Shown in pieces: positions 44,586 to 56,913 of a DNA stretch of 64,000 nucleotides. A program made the translations under genes and the position numbers. Position 1 is the stretch's first letter. Each line of letters begins with the position of its first letter. Source of the stretch: Talpa occidentalis (lineage: Eukaryota; Chordata; Mammalia; Eulipotyphla; Talpidae); contig NW_023601104.1 in NCBI RefSeq assembly GCF_014898055.3, forward strand, positions 72,833,106 through 72,897,105, given 5' to 3'. Below the pieces are notes generated by a model, which did no database searches, was not told where the DNA came from, and was given only the letters and a program-made list of their open reading frames with translations.

Positions 44586-45487
44586 TGAGGGAAGGAAAGA
44601 TAATATCCCCAACTCATGGGGCCTTGTTAGGAAATTGAGATTCTGTTTTATTTATAGTCCTTTTTTAAAAAGTAAAGGGAGAGGCACAATCTATTTCAAA
44701 GGATTAGCCTAGACACACCACTTTCCTTCTAAATAACATTTCTCCTTCTAGTTGTATTTTGGATCTACTGCTAATATGCATTAGTTTCCAATTTTCCTTC
44801 AGCCACTCTCCAGAAGTGCAATATTGGTTCTTTGTCTTAGGGATATTTCATTTCCTCAATCATGGTAAATCAAACAAACCTCCCAAACCAGCAAACAGAA
44901 AAGAGCAGCTCTGGGCCTCTGAACTAATTTGCACTGGCAAAACGGATCGGGCCTTCCTCCAGTGTCTTAATTAGGAGTCTTAATCCCTTTGATTTAAAAC
45001 CAGAAGAAATACAGGACATGGTAGGAAATGCTGAGCATATTTATTTAATACAGACAAATAGGGTTTAGAAAGTTCACTTAATATACAGTGTCAACAGAAA
45101 TATATGTCCCTTTCTTTCTAATAATTCTTCTAGGATAAAGTATGGCTCATGCTCAGATTGGAACCATCAGTTTTTATGTTCTCTTTCATTTAAAGAGACA
45201 GTTATTTCCAACCCACTCTATGTTACCACAGATTTTTGACTGGTTTACTTTAATTTCTCCTGTGACATAAGGAGAGTGTGACTCAGAGAATATATGCAAT
45301 ATTGTTCACATTGAATTTTTTAAATGTGATGAATGGGTGCTGGTGGATAGAGGTTGAATGTGAGAAAATGAAAGCAGGATAACAATGATTATAAACCATC
45401 TCTGAAGACTTAGAGTTGGTTTTCCTGCACAGATGCTGGACTGACACTGGGATTTTGTATAAGGTGGGTCCTTATTGAATCTTATCC
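44586..45487. other. AT-rich unique stretch
   Basis: Nothing recognised. A 71-codon frame at 44759-44974 has no features. Confidence 0.4.
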
Positions 45488-45503
45488 ATGTGGTTCAGTT
45501 CTT

Positions 45504-45834
45504 TTTTTTTTTTTAAGATTTATTTATTTATTTATGTATTATTTATTTATTTTTTTAATTGATTGATTGATTTATGCATACATGCATACAAGCACTGGGT
45601 ACAGTCAGAAGCGCGGGAGGGTGAGAGAATTCAGCAGAGCCAGAGTGGGGAGCAGAACAGGCAGAAGGACCCAAGTACACTGCTGAGGGGAGCAGCGGGC
45701 GGCAGGAGAGGTCTGTGTGCCATGTGGGACCCTCCTGCGGTGACCAGGGAGCAGCCAGGGATCGAACTGGCGCTGCAGAGGCTGTGGGCAGCTTCGCAAC
45801 CCAGCGCTCAACTGCTGCGCCACCGGGGAGGCCC
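45504..45834 (-). repeat. tRNA-derived SINE, subfamily A1, long expanded tail
   Basis: Minus-strand A1 copy (GAAGGACCCAAGTACAC). The plus-strand tail region (45504-45590) is an expanded mix of TTTA, ATTG and GCATACAT repeats. ATGTGGTTCAGTTCTT at 45488-45503 and 45835-45850 is a perfect 16-bp target-site duplication, so the copy is young. Confidence 0.95.
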
Positions 45835-45850
45835 ATGTGGTTCAGTTCTT

Positions 45851-47140
45851 GAGGAAAAAAGGGACATTGTCAAGGTGTTCACTGTCAAGATGTCAAAGAC
45901 TGATGTTATTTTTCCAAAGGTGCTCAGCACTTAATGAAGATCTCAGGTCAGCCACTGGTGGCACAGTCCTCTAGTGGCATAAGTTCAGGCTTCTGGGCAG
46001 CTAGCCTTTATACAAATGCATTTGTTATTTATTAAAAATTCCATGAGGGTGTTGATGACTTTCAAAAAGACTGGGTGTAAGAGATTCCATGGCTCAGTAT
46101 TCAGGTCACTTTCTCCTAAAATTAAATGATCAGATCCTCAGAAACCTCAGGTTCTTATGAGGAGCACCCCTCATTTTGGATGCTCCTTAGCACTGAACTT
46201 GCAGCAACCCTGGGACAGTCATTTATGACATCACTCAGAGGCGTTTCTAGAGCGGCTCCATGCTTTACTCTAAGGTAGTCTCTTATAACACTTATTCATC
46301 AAGGAAATTGGTGTGAACTACCTGACCTGGGTTCACATAGGAACTGATGGCTTATCTTCCATTTCACATTAAGAGACAGTCTTTTTAGATCTAATTGTTC
46401 ATGAGTTGGAATGGAGTCAAACTTAGTCTGCACTGAGCCATGAAAGAATTAGGATGACATGGAGGAAGCCTAAATAGGCAAAACATACATAAATAAGACC
46501 AAAAAATAACCACAGGTGTTTAAAACATTCTCTTTAATGCGTAGAAAATTAACTGACAGTATTTTTCACATCTAAAAATCAGTTGTATCTTTTATTTTGT
46601 TTTGTCTTCCAATATCCCTGTGAGGTTGACAGACCATATTCCAAAAAACCAAACAATACCAATGAAAAAAGAAAGCAAATTAACCTGTCTAGAGAAATGC
46701 AGAGGTAGGGTTGGAACCAAGTCTCTTAACTATCAAGACTCTAAAAGATTTGGAATGAGTAAATTAGCTGTTTGTGGTTGACTGGGTGCAGCAAAAAGAC
46801 TGACAAGTGATAGTGAAAAAAAGTTAATCCTCTGAAATTTCTTAAACATACCCCCTGCAGTTTTGTTTACAACATTAAATTGCACCATCCTTAAGGAAAA
46901 GATCTGCTTGGGAAATAATCCACACCCCATGCAAATTATCAGTAATTCTGAAATTAGTGAAATCTAATCTAATAACATTTGATAGTTTACTGCTCCTTGG
47001 CACATAATCATTACCCACAATGTAATATCCACTGTCTGATAGTATAGATTATCCTATAAAATGAGTACTTTTGTCTCCCCAAAAGTGCATTTCAGCTCTG
47101 TTTCAGGTGGGTGCATATAATGTCTCCCTGGGAAGGGGGG
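45851..47140. other. unique stretch
   Basis: No gene or recognisable repeat seen. Short minus frame of 65 codons at 46733-46930 only. Confidence 0.4.
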
Positions 47141-47550
47141 AGGCCTTAGTTTAGATGCTGGTAGTCCATTCCCCATTCCCCCAAAGATGCCACTGATTTA
47201 TCTGCTGCAGATCCCAACGATGGGAAGAGACAAAGTGCATGAGCATATGAAACAATTTCAGATCAGCACAGGAACCTGCTGTCAGCAGAGAAAACTGCAA
47301 GCACCGCTGAATAATTATGACTTGAGCTATTGATTGGGACCACGGAAGAGTTTCATCCAAATGCTTTTAATTTTCCAAACAGAGGGAAGTGTGCTGCAGA
47401 GAAGTTGCTTCCAGTAATGGAATTTCTCCTTCCACTAATTACGGGGAGATCTTAACAAGGTAAAGGGGATTGTTTTTGAATGCTGCCAAGTAAAATCTAT
47501 GGCCGTTTGAAAGGTGGCAAATGAGAGACCAAGCAGTTGTCTTAAGAAAT
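47141..47550. other. repeat-free stretch, possible conserved non-coding element
   Basis: About 400 bp free of recognisable repeats, with AT-homeodomain-like cores (CTGAATAATTATGAC at about 47307, CCACTAATTACGG at about 47432) and a balanced composition. Function is inferred only from style of sequence. Confidence 0.25.
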
Positions 47551-48744
47551 GGCTTAAAAAATTTGGTCTGGGATGGGTTTGAGTCATGTGGTAAACCCTA
47601 GTCTGGTCAAGGACCTAAGATACTCTCTGGCCAGAGGGATTTATGCCCTGCTCCTCAGAAAGATGATGGATTTAAGGCTGAAATAACAGCTGGAGGCCCA
47701 TGAGGGCCAAGGTCTTCCCTTTGGGTTCATGCACATGGGTTAGTCTGTTCTGACCTTAGCATATTTCTTCATCTCAACCTGTAGGCCTGGATCCTTGGCC
47801 AAGAGTGACAGTACTACCTAATAAGCATTGGTGGCTGATTTTTAAAATATATATATATTATTAATTAAAGTCCAGGATTATTCAGATTTCCTTGATTTTC
47901 ACAAATGTTCTTTTTCTGTTCCAAAATCCTACCCACATTACTTACAGGTAGTGATTGCTAGTCTCTCCTTGACTGTGGCAGTTTCTCAGTCTTTGCTTAT
48001 TTTTTGATGACCTTGACAGTTTGGAGGAGTATGGGTCAAATATGTTGTAGGATGCTCCTTTATTGGAATTTTCTGATATTTTCCCAATGATTAGGAAACA
48101 ACAACAACAACAAAACATAGTATAAAGTTGGCCTAATCAAGGCGAGGAGGCAAAATTAACCATGTATTACAACTGTATGCAGTAATTTCTCTTTCCCCAA
48201 ACACATCCCACAGATGTGTGCTTATAGTGCCGTCTTGATGCCTGGCACTGTCTCCAACATAGTGACGATCTAACATTTGGAAAGATGAATGGAGTGATGG
48301 ATGGATAACATTTTTTCTCTACTGCCATCAGCTCCACTATCCTTATATAGCTTTCCGTTAATATGATTTAAAATCTTTCAAAGGGCATTTAGCCACTTTT
48401 TCTCATGACACAGTAAAATTCACATTGACAATATATATCTTCACTCTTGTTTTAGTTGCATCACATGTGACCCTACAAACTCAAATTGGCCACAATTTTT
48501 ATAAGGGCTCAGTGCTAGTGACACTTGAGATTTGTATAAACTTTTCAGAGGTTACAATACACTAAACCTTTAAGACAATTTCAACTATTTGTAACCATAA
48601 AACTGTCAGATATTCTATAAGACAAAGTGCCCATCACAGAAGTAAAAAAGTGAATTGGTATTGTCTAACTGAGACAAGAAAAGAGTATGGGTGACTTAAT
48701 TATTGTCTTTGAGGATTACAGAAGGATGAAAAGAGCCATACAGA
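47551..48744. other. AT-rich unique stretch
   Basis: (TA)n-like run at 47848-47861 and (CAA)n at about 48098-48112. No gene seen. Confidence 0.4.
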
Positions 48745-48950
48745 CTTGGGCTCTAGTTGTGACTCTGCCACAAATTAGCAGTATCACCCTGGGTAAGTTA
48801 TTTGACCTCTCTCTACTTGTGTTTCCCATGTGTAAGATGAGTAAAATAATGCTTACCTAGCAGAGCTACGGTAGATTTACAGAGAAGTAGTATCGATATA
48901 TAAAATGTGGTTAGCACAGGTCCCGGCACACTGTTTATTCTGTAAAATTT
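48745..48950 (+). repeat. MIR SINE
   Basis: 'gggctctagttgtgactctg', 'tgggtaagttatttgacctc', 'ccatgtgtaagatgagtaaa' and 'ggttagcacaggtcccggca' give a long MIR in correct order. Confidence 0.8.
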
Positions 48951-51389
48951 AGTTTCCACCTCACTTGCTACATGATCTCACATGTGATAAAAGTAAAACC
49001 ATTTCATATTTTTTTATGAGTCTTTACAGCTTAGAAAGCATTTTCCTAACAGTTTAAAGTTATAAACCACTGTTGTTCTAGTCCTTCAAAGTCCAAAAAA
49101 GGAAAATGGATTTTAATTCAGTTAATAGTGATTTTGGTTGTACCAAGTATACTTTTGGCCACTGAGATAATAAAATTGAACACAAGCTCTTCAGATTGGG
49201 GAAGGGGAGGACTCCAGGCTGGGAGAAGCTTCAGAGGCCGTGAGGGTTCAGGTCACACAGTCCTGACCTCCACTGCCACCCAACAGCCATCAAGATCCTG
49301 GCTGACAAGAACGAGATTTTGAAGCTCTGGGGTGCCTGGGATATGATGGAGTCACTGTCTATGCTCAGACACTCTACATGCTCCTCCTGCCTTTGGGAAT
49401 CTTTCTAAGTTCTGGCTCCAGAACTTCATTTCCTGGAGCTAAACTTTGCACAGTGGAGGTAAATCTTAGTGTAAAACCCAGTGTGCAAGAGATAACACGT
49501 TTCTGTATTCTTTAAAAAAGCAATTGAAATCCAACTCTGATCTCAGCTGGGTTTGAGAAATTTAGTTTCAGTCATGGAGGGGGCAATTCTCCAGGGTTTT
49601 GCTGAGTTCTGAGGTCTCACCTGGTGCCAAGGTGTTGGCCTGCTAAGACCCCCAGGTGCTTAGGGGTCCTTGTAGTCGGTGGTCACAGCTCTGACCATCG
49701 ACATGGTGGGTGCCAATTCTGTGTCTGTCTCTCCTTCTGAGAGTCAGCAGTCTGTGGGCAGGGCCTTTATCATGGTGTCCCCAGGACACTGACCGGTATG
49801 TCCCAGGGACATGATAAATGTTTGTCAACGAATAAACAAATGTTTCCTTTATAGCACAAAGTATATTACACATTTTATTTTCCTCCCTATGACTGAGAAA
49901 GGGAAAGCTGGAGATTTTCCCTCTATCTTCTCAGCACCTACGGGCCTAGCAAATGTTTCTGGAGTAAATGATTGGGCGGCGCTTCTTTTTCCGTGTTCTG
50001 CGCTGTATGGTTTGTCTGCCCTTGCCAGCTGTGAGGGCCCCACGGGCAGGGCTCTGAACTGGCCATTGTCAAAGAGACTGTTTCCACGTCTGTTTTCCCT
50101 TTCATAGAGCCTCTGGGCATTTGGTGGCCCCTAATAAAAAATGTTTCTCAGTGTTTGGGAAGGGTCAAATGACTAAGTTTCAGGGGAGAAGGAGACCAGG
50201 ACGGGGATGGAGCAGCCCACAGGAGTGAGCTCTGAGTCTACCCCTTCATCCCACTGTCTGGGGTATAGATAGGGTGGGGAATCTTGGGATGAATGGAGCA
50301 CCCTAGGAACAGTAGGGCAATAGGAGACAGGAGGCTGGGTCCCCAACATAGCGGCACCTCCATACGGCCCTAGACTGTTGGAAGTGAGAGTAGTCATTTC
50401 TAGCTTGTTTAAGCCACTGTACTTGGTGCCTTTGTGAGAGCAGATGAAACTTTACCCCCACTAATACCCTCATCTGCTACCCTTACTGCCTGCAGCCCAA
50501 TGCCTGGCAAGAGCAGGTCCCCTTCCCATCCATCCATTTCCACATTTTCATCGTGCCACATGGAGCTCCCAGGGGAGGTCAGCAGAGGCGGGAGGCAGTA
50601 CTGCCCGCAGCTCCAGCCTGAGTCAGCAGCAGTTTTCAGTTTAATGAGATGACACTAATGATTGTGCCTCCCTAGGAAGAGCGGGCCTGTCCTCCCTGGA
50701 GACTATGGAGGGTCCTGGCATTTCCATCACTGCTGAGCTTGGAGGTCAAGGGGGAAGACAGATGTCTCAGAAGGGCAGGGAGGTGCTGCTTAGATCCGTG
50801 TCTGAACTCAGTGCATGGGCCTGCTTTGCCCTGGCTGGTGGCACTGAAAATGTCCCTCATACCTCCCCTGGGTTTTGAGGACCCGAGAGTGCTACTTGTT
50901 TAGCCTTTAATGATTCTCACTGACTTGCTCAGAATGGGTGGTGGGTCTGCTCCTGGTCCTCACGCAGGCTTTGCAGCCTGATACATGGGAAGGCTGAACT
51001 AGGGTTCACTCTGCGTTCTTTCCTGCTGTGTTCCTCTGGGAACCTCCCTCTCAGACCATGCCTCATGGACTCCTGCCCCCCACAGCCCTATTCCTAAGCC
51101 TCTGCTACAAGAATATGGATTCTTGCTCCTCCAACACCTGCCGCATGGGAGCTCCCCTGGGAGCTCCGCCTCCTGAACCCCTGCCTTGCTGACCTCCTCC
51201 CATTCCTTGATACTCTGCATTACTTCAGCCCATGGAGTTTCCCCAGAGCACTGAGCTCAGGTGTCCAGGACAGAGAAAGGCACTATTATTCTAAACATTT
51301 TTATTTTTCATTTTTTGAGTAGAGGTGGCTAGCCTCCATTTCTCATGCATGAAGGTCAGTAGGGCCTTGGGGGCTGAATTTCTTATTTT
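48951..51389. other. unique GC-richer stretch
   Basis: Frames up to 98 codons on both strands overlap one another without features. A scrap near 50402-50430 ('gtttaagccactgtacttgg') resembles an old LTR end. No gene called. Confidence 0.4.
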
Positions 51390-51580
51390 ATCTAACATTT
51401 GTTGAGTGCTTACTGGGGGTCAGGTGCTTGGCTCAGCACTTACATATAAATTAGCTCCGTGCGTTCTCTCAACAATCTTATGAGACTGGTGCTATTAGGA
51501 TTCCTATATTACAAATTCCCATTTTACAAACGAAGATGCCAAGGCTGGGAGGCTCCCCACGGTCGTCACAAGAAATAGGC
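51390..51580 (-). repeat. MIR relic, reverse
   Basis: 'taacatttgttgagtgctta', 'ctcaacaatcttatgagact' and 'cccattttacaaacgaagat' match an inverted MIR. Confidence 0.75.
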
Positions 51581-53479
51581 CTCAGAGAGCCTGACCTACT
51601 CCTCCAGATTGCTTCAGGTGTAACTCTCACATCCTCGAGCACATGGTCTAGGAAACAAATGTAGGTTATCTTTAATGAGGGGCGAAAAGACCCGGATCAA
51701 TGAGCAGTATCACAAGTCAGACACACTGGACAAGATTGGAGCCAGGTTAGGAGTGTGAGGTCAGAAGTCAGGTTCCAGGGTGACCAGGAACAGGTGAGAC
51801 AAATGTCCAGGTGGGGCAGATTGGGACAGAATCTAACTGAGCATAAGGTAGAGGCCCAGGAGCTCCCTGTGATTGGGTATTGGCCACCTGGCTTGCAGGT
51901 GCTGGTAGGGCCCTAGGATGGGGAGGGCTTGGGGGTAAGTCATGTATTAGCCCCTCTCCTTTACAGTGAGAGTAGCTGCTTCCTCTTGTTCCTCTCGCTG
52001 CAGCCCTGTCCTTCAGGTTCCAGGAAGAAGCAGAAGGTCCCTGGGTGTGTAATGGGAGCAAGTCCACCAGTGACAACAGGGGAGGAGGCCTCAGGGTGGG
52101 GCTTCCCTGGCTGCAACATTTCCTCTCCAGCCCACCTTCCACGGCTCCCTCCCCCCCACTGCAGGGATCTACAGTGACAGCTAGCTCACAGGGAGCCGCC
52201 TTTGCCAAACCAGACTTCCTCTGCCACAGACTAACTCCATTTATTTTCAGATTTTTATGTGTTTTAAAATAGCCTGCTGATAAGTTCCCAAACCCAGCAG
52301 ACCTGAAAAATGCTTACCAGGATGAAAACCTGAAGGACATGAGTGCCCCACCTCACTGCTACGCCGCCCAGCCCCCACTCTGGCCTCTCCTAGAACATTC
52401 CTTTTGGCACAGAGACCCCACATACTCGCCCAGCCACATCAAGCAGACTTTCTCTCACTGCACACATTCTCCATACAAAGTTGGTAGAAGCTATGAGTCC
52501 TAAGACCTGGAAAGAAAAAAACCCTCCAATTTCATCCTCCAGATGATGAAATGAACCAGGGGTCCAGTATTGAGGTGACAGTGTATCAGGATTCTCACTG
52601 CAGTTGGAGGAAGGGGTCGGGGGAGAGATGGGAATTAAGAGGGCAGCAGCAAGGCAGCCTAGTGCTCACCTGTGAAGCCTCTCTGCTTCACACAAGCCTC
52701 TCCATTCCTTTTCCCTAGGGGCCTGTCAAAAGCTGCACATGCCCAAGAATGGCCATCCTGTGTATTAGCACTGGGGGAGGGCTCCCCACGTGTGATGGCA
52801 GGGGCTGGGGGCTGCCTCCACTGTTCACATGAGCGATGGGCAGAGACCTCGGACCCTGTGAACTGCCACGGGCGGACAGAAATACATAAACAAACGTGGA
52901 CACTGCTTTCATGGAGAGTCATGAAGACGTAAGGTGCTGTAGTTGCACATTGTAGGGCACCATACTTTTGCACATTAAGGATGGCTCTTTGGAGGAGGTT
53001 ACCCTGAGGCTGCGGTGGGAGGAAAGCGAGGGCTCAGATGCCAATGGACCTTGTTAGCTGCACTGGAAGAGTTTGCTCTTCAGGAGGGCGGGCTTTGTGT
53101 TGCTCACCACTTAGTTGGTGACTGGCCCAATGCTCAGCAGTTATGTCTAGCGGAATGATGAGTGCTTAAAAATTTTAATCAGGGACAAGACCTGTATTTT
53201 GGAATTGCCACCTGGGCTGCAATGCAGAGAATGGATTTCAGGGCAATGACACTGGGGGCAGGAGTCAGGGAAGTGACAGAGGCTCTAACCACAGATGGCA
53301 GTGGAGGTGGAGACAAGTGGATGTAGATTCCGTGGAGTTTGGTGATGAGTGGAGAGGAACTGGGAAGCAGGTGCCCAGGTGAAGGGCTGCAGACGTAGCT
53401 TCCTTTGGGAACACCAGAGGAGGCTCAGACCACAGTCCAAAGCAGAACAGCGACACTACAGGACATCAGTGTCTTCTCA
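51581..53479. other. unique GC-richer stretch
   Basis: A 146-codon minus frame at 51768-52208 and a 104-codon one at 52659-52973 are the longest. Both lie in stop-poor GC-rich sequence and show no domains. No repeat recognised. Confidence 0.4.
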
Positions 53480-53620
53480 GCTCAGAGGCTGGGCCAATGG
53501 TGACATTCAATTTCCTCATTTGCAAAATGGAGATGCTACTAGTCACCCTGCAGGGAAAGAGGTAAGAGATTATGCAATACCTGTAGCACAGTGCCTGGTG
53601 CACAGCAGATACTCGGGGTA
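53480..53620 (+). repeat. MIR relic
   Basis: 'atttcctcatttgcaaaatg', 'aaagaggtaagagattatgc' and 'tgtagcacagtgcctggtgc' match the MIR core and 3' part. Confidence 0.7.
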
Positions 53621-54152
53621 AGGACTCCAGTACGATTTGGCCTGGACCCTAAAGGACAGGAACTCTTCTAATAGCAGGAGATGGGGTTAAGGGAGACATT
53701 CCAGGTGGAAGGAATAGAATGAGCAAAAACTGTCTACATGGGAAAGCATGAGGACTAGCCAGTTATTCAGCTTGATGGAAATGTAGGCAAATAAGCAAGA
53801 GAGCTTGCAGTGGTGAGTTAGGGATTAAGGAAGACCCTGAATGCCATGTGCTTCTCCCCACCCCACCGTGTGCCTGTAGTCCAGACTCTGACATCCCCCC
53901 AGAGCCCTCACCCATTTCCTTACCTGCAGCCTTGTTACCTCAAAGTTGATTTCCTGCACTGCAGCGGGGTGTTGCCTACAGTTTAGATTTGACTCAGCAG
54001 CCTCTGAAGCTTTCAAGCAGGGGTATGAATAGGTTGGCGCTGTGAGTGAGTTGTGCTGCCCACACAGCAAGACTATGGAGGGAGGTTCACGGTGCGGCTA
54101 AAGCTTGTCCACCTTGTCTGGGCGGCCACAGGGATTCTGTATTACCTGAAAG
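53621..54152. other. unique stretch, possible L2 scrap
   Basis: 'ccaggtggaaggaatagaat' then 'gagcaaaaactgtctacat' (53701-53740) resembles L2. Otherwise nothing recognised. Confidence 0.35.
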
Positions 54153-54171
54153 GCGCGTGCACACGCATGCG

Positions 54172-54232
<61 letters not shown>
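54153..54232. repeat. 80-bp alternating purine-pyrimidine tract, (GC)6(AC)26 core
   Basis: From GCGCGTGCACACGCATGC through GCGCGCGCGCGC (54169-54180) into 26 AC units (54181-54232), every step alternates purine and pyrimidine. This is the composition most prone to Z-DNA. The AC part is a microsatellite likely to vary in length. Confidence 0.97.
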
Positions 54233-54236
<4 letters not shown>

Positions 54237-55139
54237 AGACACTCCTGTCTGCCTCTGCTTCCCTCCCCCAGGTGGCCTGTGTCTGCTTCACACCACAGCT
54301 GCATATTGCATGCACACCACGTTACTCTTCCTGTTCTCCAGAGTACCCCTCATTATATATGAGAGAGAGTAACACCCCAGGATTAGCCTCCCACACTGAG
54401 GAGCCCTGCCGGGGGCAGTTGCAAAGAAAAGACCATTTGATTCTGCTATAACTTCAAGGTGGGAGTTTTGACCTTGATGGGAGTTATTAACTCAGATTAT
54501 CCAAACTTAGATCTGTAAAGACTGTAGGGCCTCATGTTTTTCTTGAGTGTGATACACCTGCTCCTCCCCTCACTATTTATAAGATACCCAGCTCTAGTTT
54601 CTGGAGGCTTCCAGCCTGGAGGATGGGCATGGCTGTCTTTTCTGGACTTTTTACTTCCTGCAAGGGACTAATATTTTCTCTTCTGACAATAAGCATGTCC
54701 CTGAGACTTGGAGGCACAAAAAGAGTTATTTTAGACAGAGCAATGAAACCATAAGAATCTGCCCAGAAAGGGCAGTAAACCAATGCTTGCTTAAAGAATA
54801 AGGACTAAACTTTTTCTGAAAATACAAAATGTGATTTTAAACTTATCAAAGTTGGCTTTAGTCATCACAGAGGGAACCAAACTCCTGGAAGCTCTTCAAG
54901 GGGGCCTGCCGGTGTCCTGACAGGACTTACTTGGCCGGGGTTAATTACCGATGCCTACATCACTCTCTTCCCCTTGGTTGAATCTTCCCTCTGAGCCCAC
55001 CCATGCGCCTTCATCCTCATCGCCATCCTTTCCTAGCAGTTGTGTCTGCCACAAAATGATCTTTATCTGTGGGTAAGGTGGAGACAACAGGAGGAAACAA
55101 TGAAGCTCTCTTTCCAAGACATTTATCGTTTCTTGCTTG
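54233..55139. other. unique stretch
   Basis: Frames of about 60 to 130 codons near 54053-54451 are extended by the AC repeat and are not genes. No named repeat. Confidence 0.4.
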
Positions 55140-55415
55140 AATCATTAGAAAAGGCTGCTAACCCACCTTCTGGCTCTAATTTTGTCCCTTCATCCTCCAC
55201 ACAGCTGCTGCTCGAGATAGCTATCTAAAGTGTAAATTTGACCTTGCTTGATACTGGCAACGCTAAGCATCCTAACTGCGCCATGCGAGACCTCCCGGAT
55301 TTAACCTTGTCCCCTGCTTCTAAGAGCTAAATCCACCACCAAAAACTGTTGTGACTGTGCTCCCTCCCTGGACCCAGGGTTTTAACACCATGCCCGTCTT
55401 AAAGCTTCCCTCTGA
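55140..55415 (+). repeat. possible L2 relic
   Basis: 'tgtaaatttgaccttgctt' and 'ctccctccctggacccagg' resemble the L2 ORF2 end region ('...atgtaaatctgacc...'). Low-complexity similarity makes this weak. Confidence 0.35.
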
Positions 55416-55599
55416 TCAAGCTTTCCAAAACAGCTCAGATCAAGTTGAAAAGGAAATAGAGGAGAAAAGAAAAAAGAAACAAATCTACCAGGAAAGGCCA
55501 TGCAGTAGAAGTAATGACCACGCAGGTGCCTTGTGGGGTGATGGCAGCAGCAGAAGCAGCAGAATTAAAAATGCTGGTGAAATGTGTTTGTGGTTTTTC

Positions 55600-56228
55600 T
55601 TTGGCTTAAAAAAGTCTTTATGAAAGTATAAAATACATTCAGAAGTATGCATAAATCATAAGCATGCAAGTCAAAGAAAGCTCATGATTGAACACAATCA
55701 TGAAAGCAGCACCCAGATGAAGAAACAGAATGTGACCAGCACCTGGAAGTCCTCCTTGGAGTCACCGCCTCTGTGAGGGGCACCACACCTCTAGCACCCT
55801 CAAGTAATGCGGCCCACTTTTGGAGCTTTACATCAGTGTAAATGTGCAGAGTGTACTCTTTTGTCTCCAGTTTCTTTTGCACGATATATTGACATGATTC
55901 AACCATGTCCATAGAGTTCATCTGTTCTCATTGTTATATAATACTCAGTGTGTTCTAGACCATTCCTCTGTTGACTGTTGATGGGCATTTGGGTCAGTTC
56001 CAGTTTAGGACTGTTATAAAAAGGCTGTTCTGAGCATTTTGATTCATGTCTTTGGTAAGCACATACCTGGATGTACCAGACAAGTTCAGCTTTAGAAGGA
56101 GTTGTCGAATGGCTTGCCATGTGTCTGAATTGAGCCAGTTTATACAGTGTGAGACCTCTGGTAGCTTCCCATCATCTGGTGTGGTCATTCTCCTCCATTT
56201 TAGCCATCCTGGTAGGTGGGAGCGGCAT
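55600..56228 (-). repeat. old L1M ORF2 end and 3' region, reverse (left part)
   Basis: 'aaaatacattcagaagtatg', 'accagcacctggaagtcctc', 'ctgttgatgggcatttgggt' and 'ttagccatcctggtaggtgg' follow the inverted L1M order. Interrupted by a SINE and continues at 56501. Confidence 0.75.
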
Positions 56229-56241
56229 CTCAAGTGATTTT

Positions 56242-56500
56242 TTTTTAAAGATTTATTTATTTTTATACAAGAGCTGGGGTACAGGCCAGAGGTGTGGGAG
56301 GGTGAGAGAGTCACCAGAGACAGAGCAGGGAGCAGAACAGGCAGATGACAGAAATACACTGATGAGGGGAGCCGCGGGCACGACAGGAGAGGTCTGCCGC
56401 ACCATGTGGGATTCTCGCTGGCCAGGATCAAACCCACACTGCAGAGGCTGCGGACAGCTTCACAGCACGGCACTCAACCTGCTGCACCACCGGGGAGGCC
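56242..56500 (-). repeat. tRNA-derived SINE, intermediate subfamily
   Basis: Minus-strand copy with 'acaagagctggggtacaggc', GGTGTGGGAGGGTGAGAGAG and head complement CACCACCGGGGAGGCC. CTCAAGTGATTTT (from 56229) and CTCAAATGATTTT (from 56502) form the target-site duplication (one mismatch). Confidence 0.92.
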
Positions 56501-56664
56501 CCTCAAATGATTTTAATGGGCATTTCCCTGACACTAACTTGGTGAGCCCCTATACCTGCTTATCAGGATATTCTGTCTTATGAAATGCCTGTTCAGGTAT
56601 TTTGCCTGTTTTTCCATGAATTGCTTGTCTTTTTTCTTATGGATTTGTAGGAGAAGCTGTGGTT
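56501..56664 (-). repeat. old L1M, reverse (right part)
   Basis: 'ttttaatgggcatttccctg', 'gaaatgcctgttcaggtatt' and 'ttgcctgtttttccatgaat' continue the L1M ORF2 sequence after the SINE. Confidence 0.7.
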
Positions 56665-56897
56665 TTGTGTAACCGCCCGCTCTACTTTGTTCCTCCTACA
56701 GTTATTTGGGGGAATGCAATTTAGCAAGTGTGAATTGACAACTACTGGCATGACCACGTTAGGTACAGTGGAATACAAAGAAGAAAAACTCCAAAACTTA
56801 CTCTGCCCTCAAACTTGAGTGATTAGTCCTCTAGGAGTTTGGAACCTGGTCCTCAGAGTTTCTAACCATGACACGTGTGCCTGCCCTACCTGTTGTT
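56665..56897. other. unique stretch
   Basis: Short sequence without recognised features before the next SINE. Confidence 0.4.
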
Positions 56898-56913
56898 ACA
56901 AAGTCTCAGCCTC

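Noticed and set aside
49195..49330. Exon-like stretch with an acceptor-like CCCAACAG followed by codons resembling a short helix
   Set aside because: No homologue recognised, no donor, and the frame ends quickly.
54053..54451. 132-codon frame with a threonine/histidine run
   Set aside because: The run is the translated AC microsatellite, and the minus-strand cysteine/valine run is its complement.
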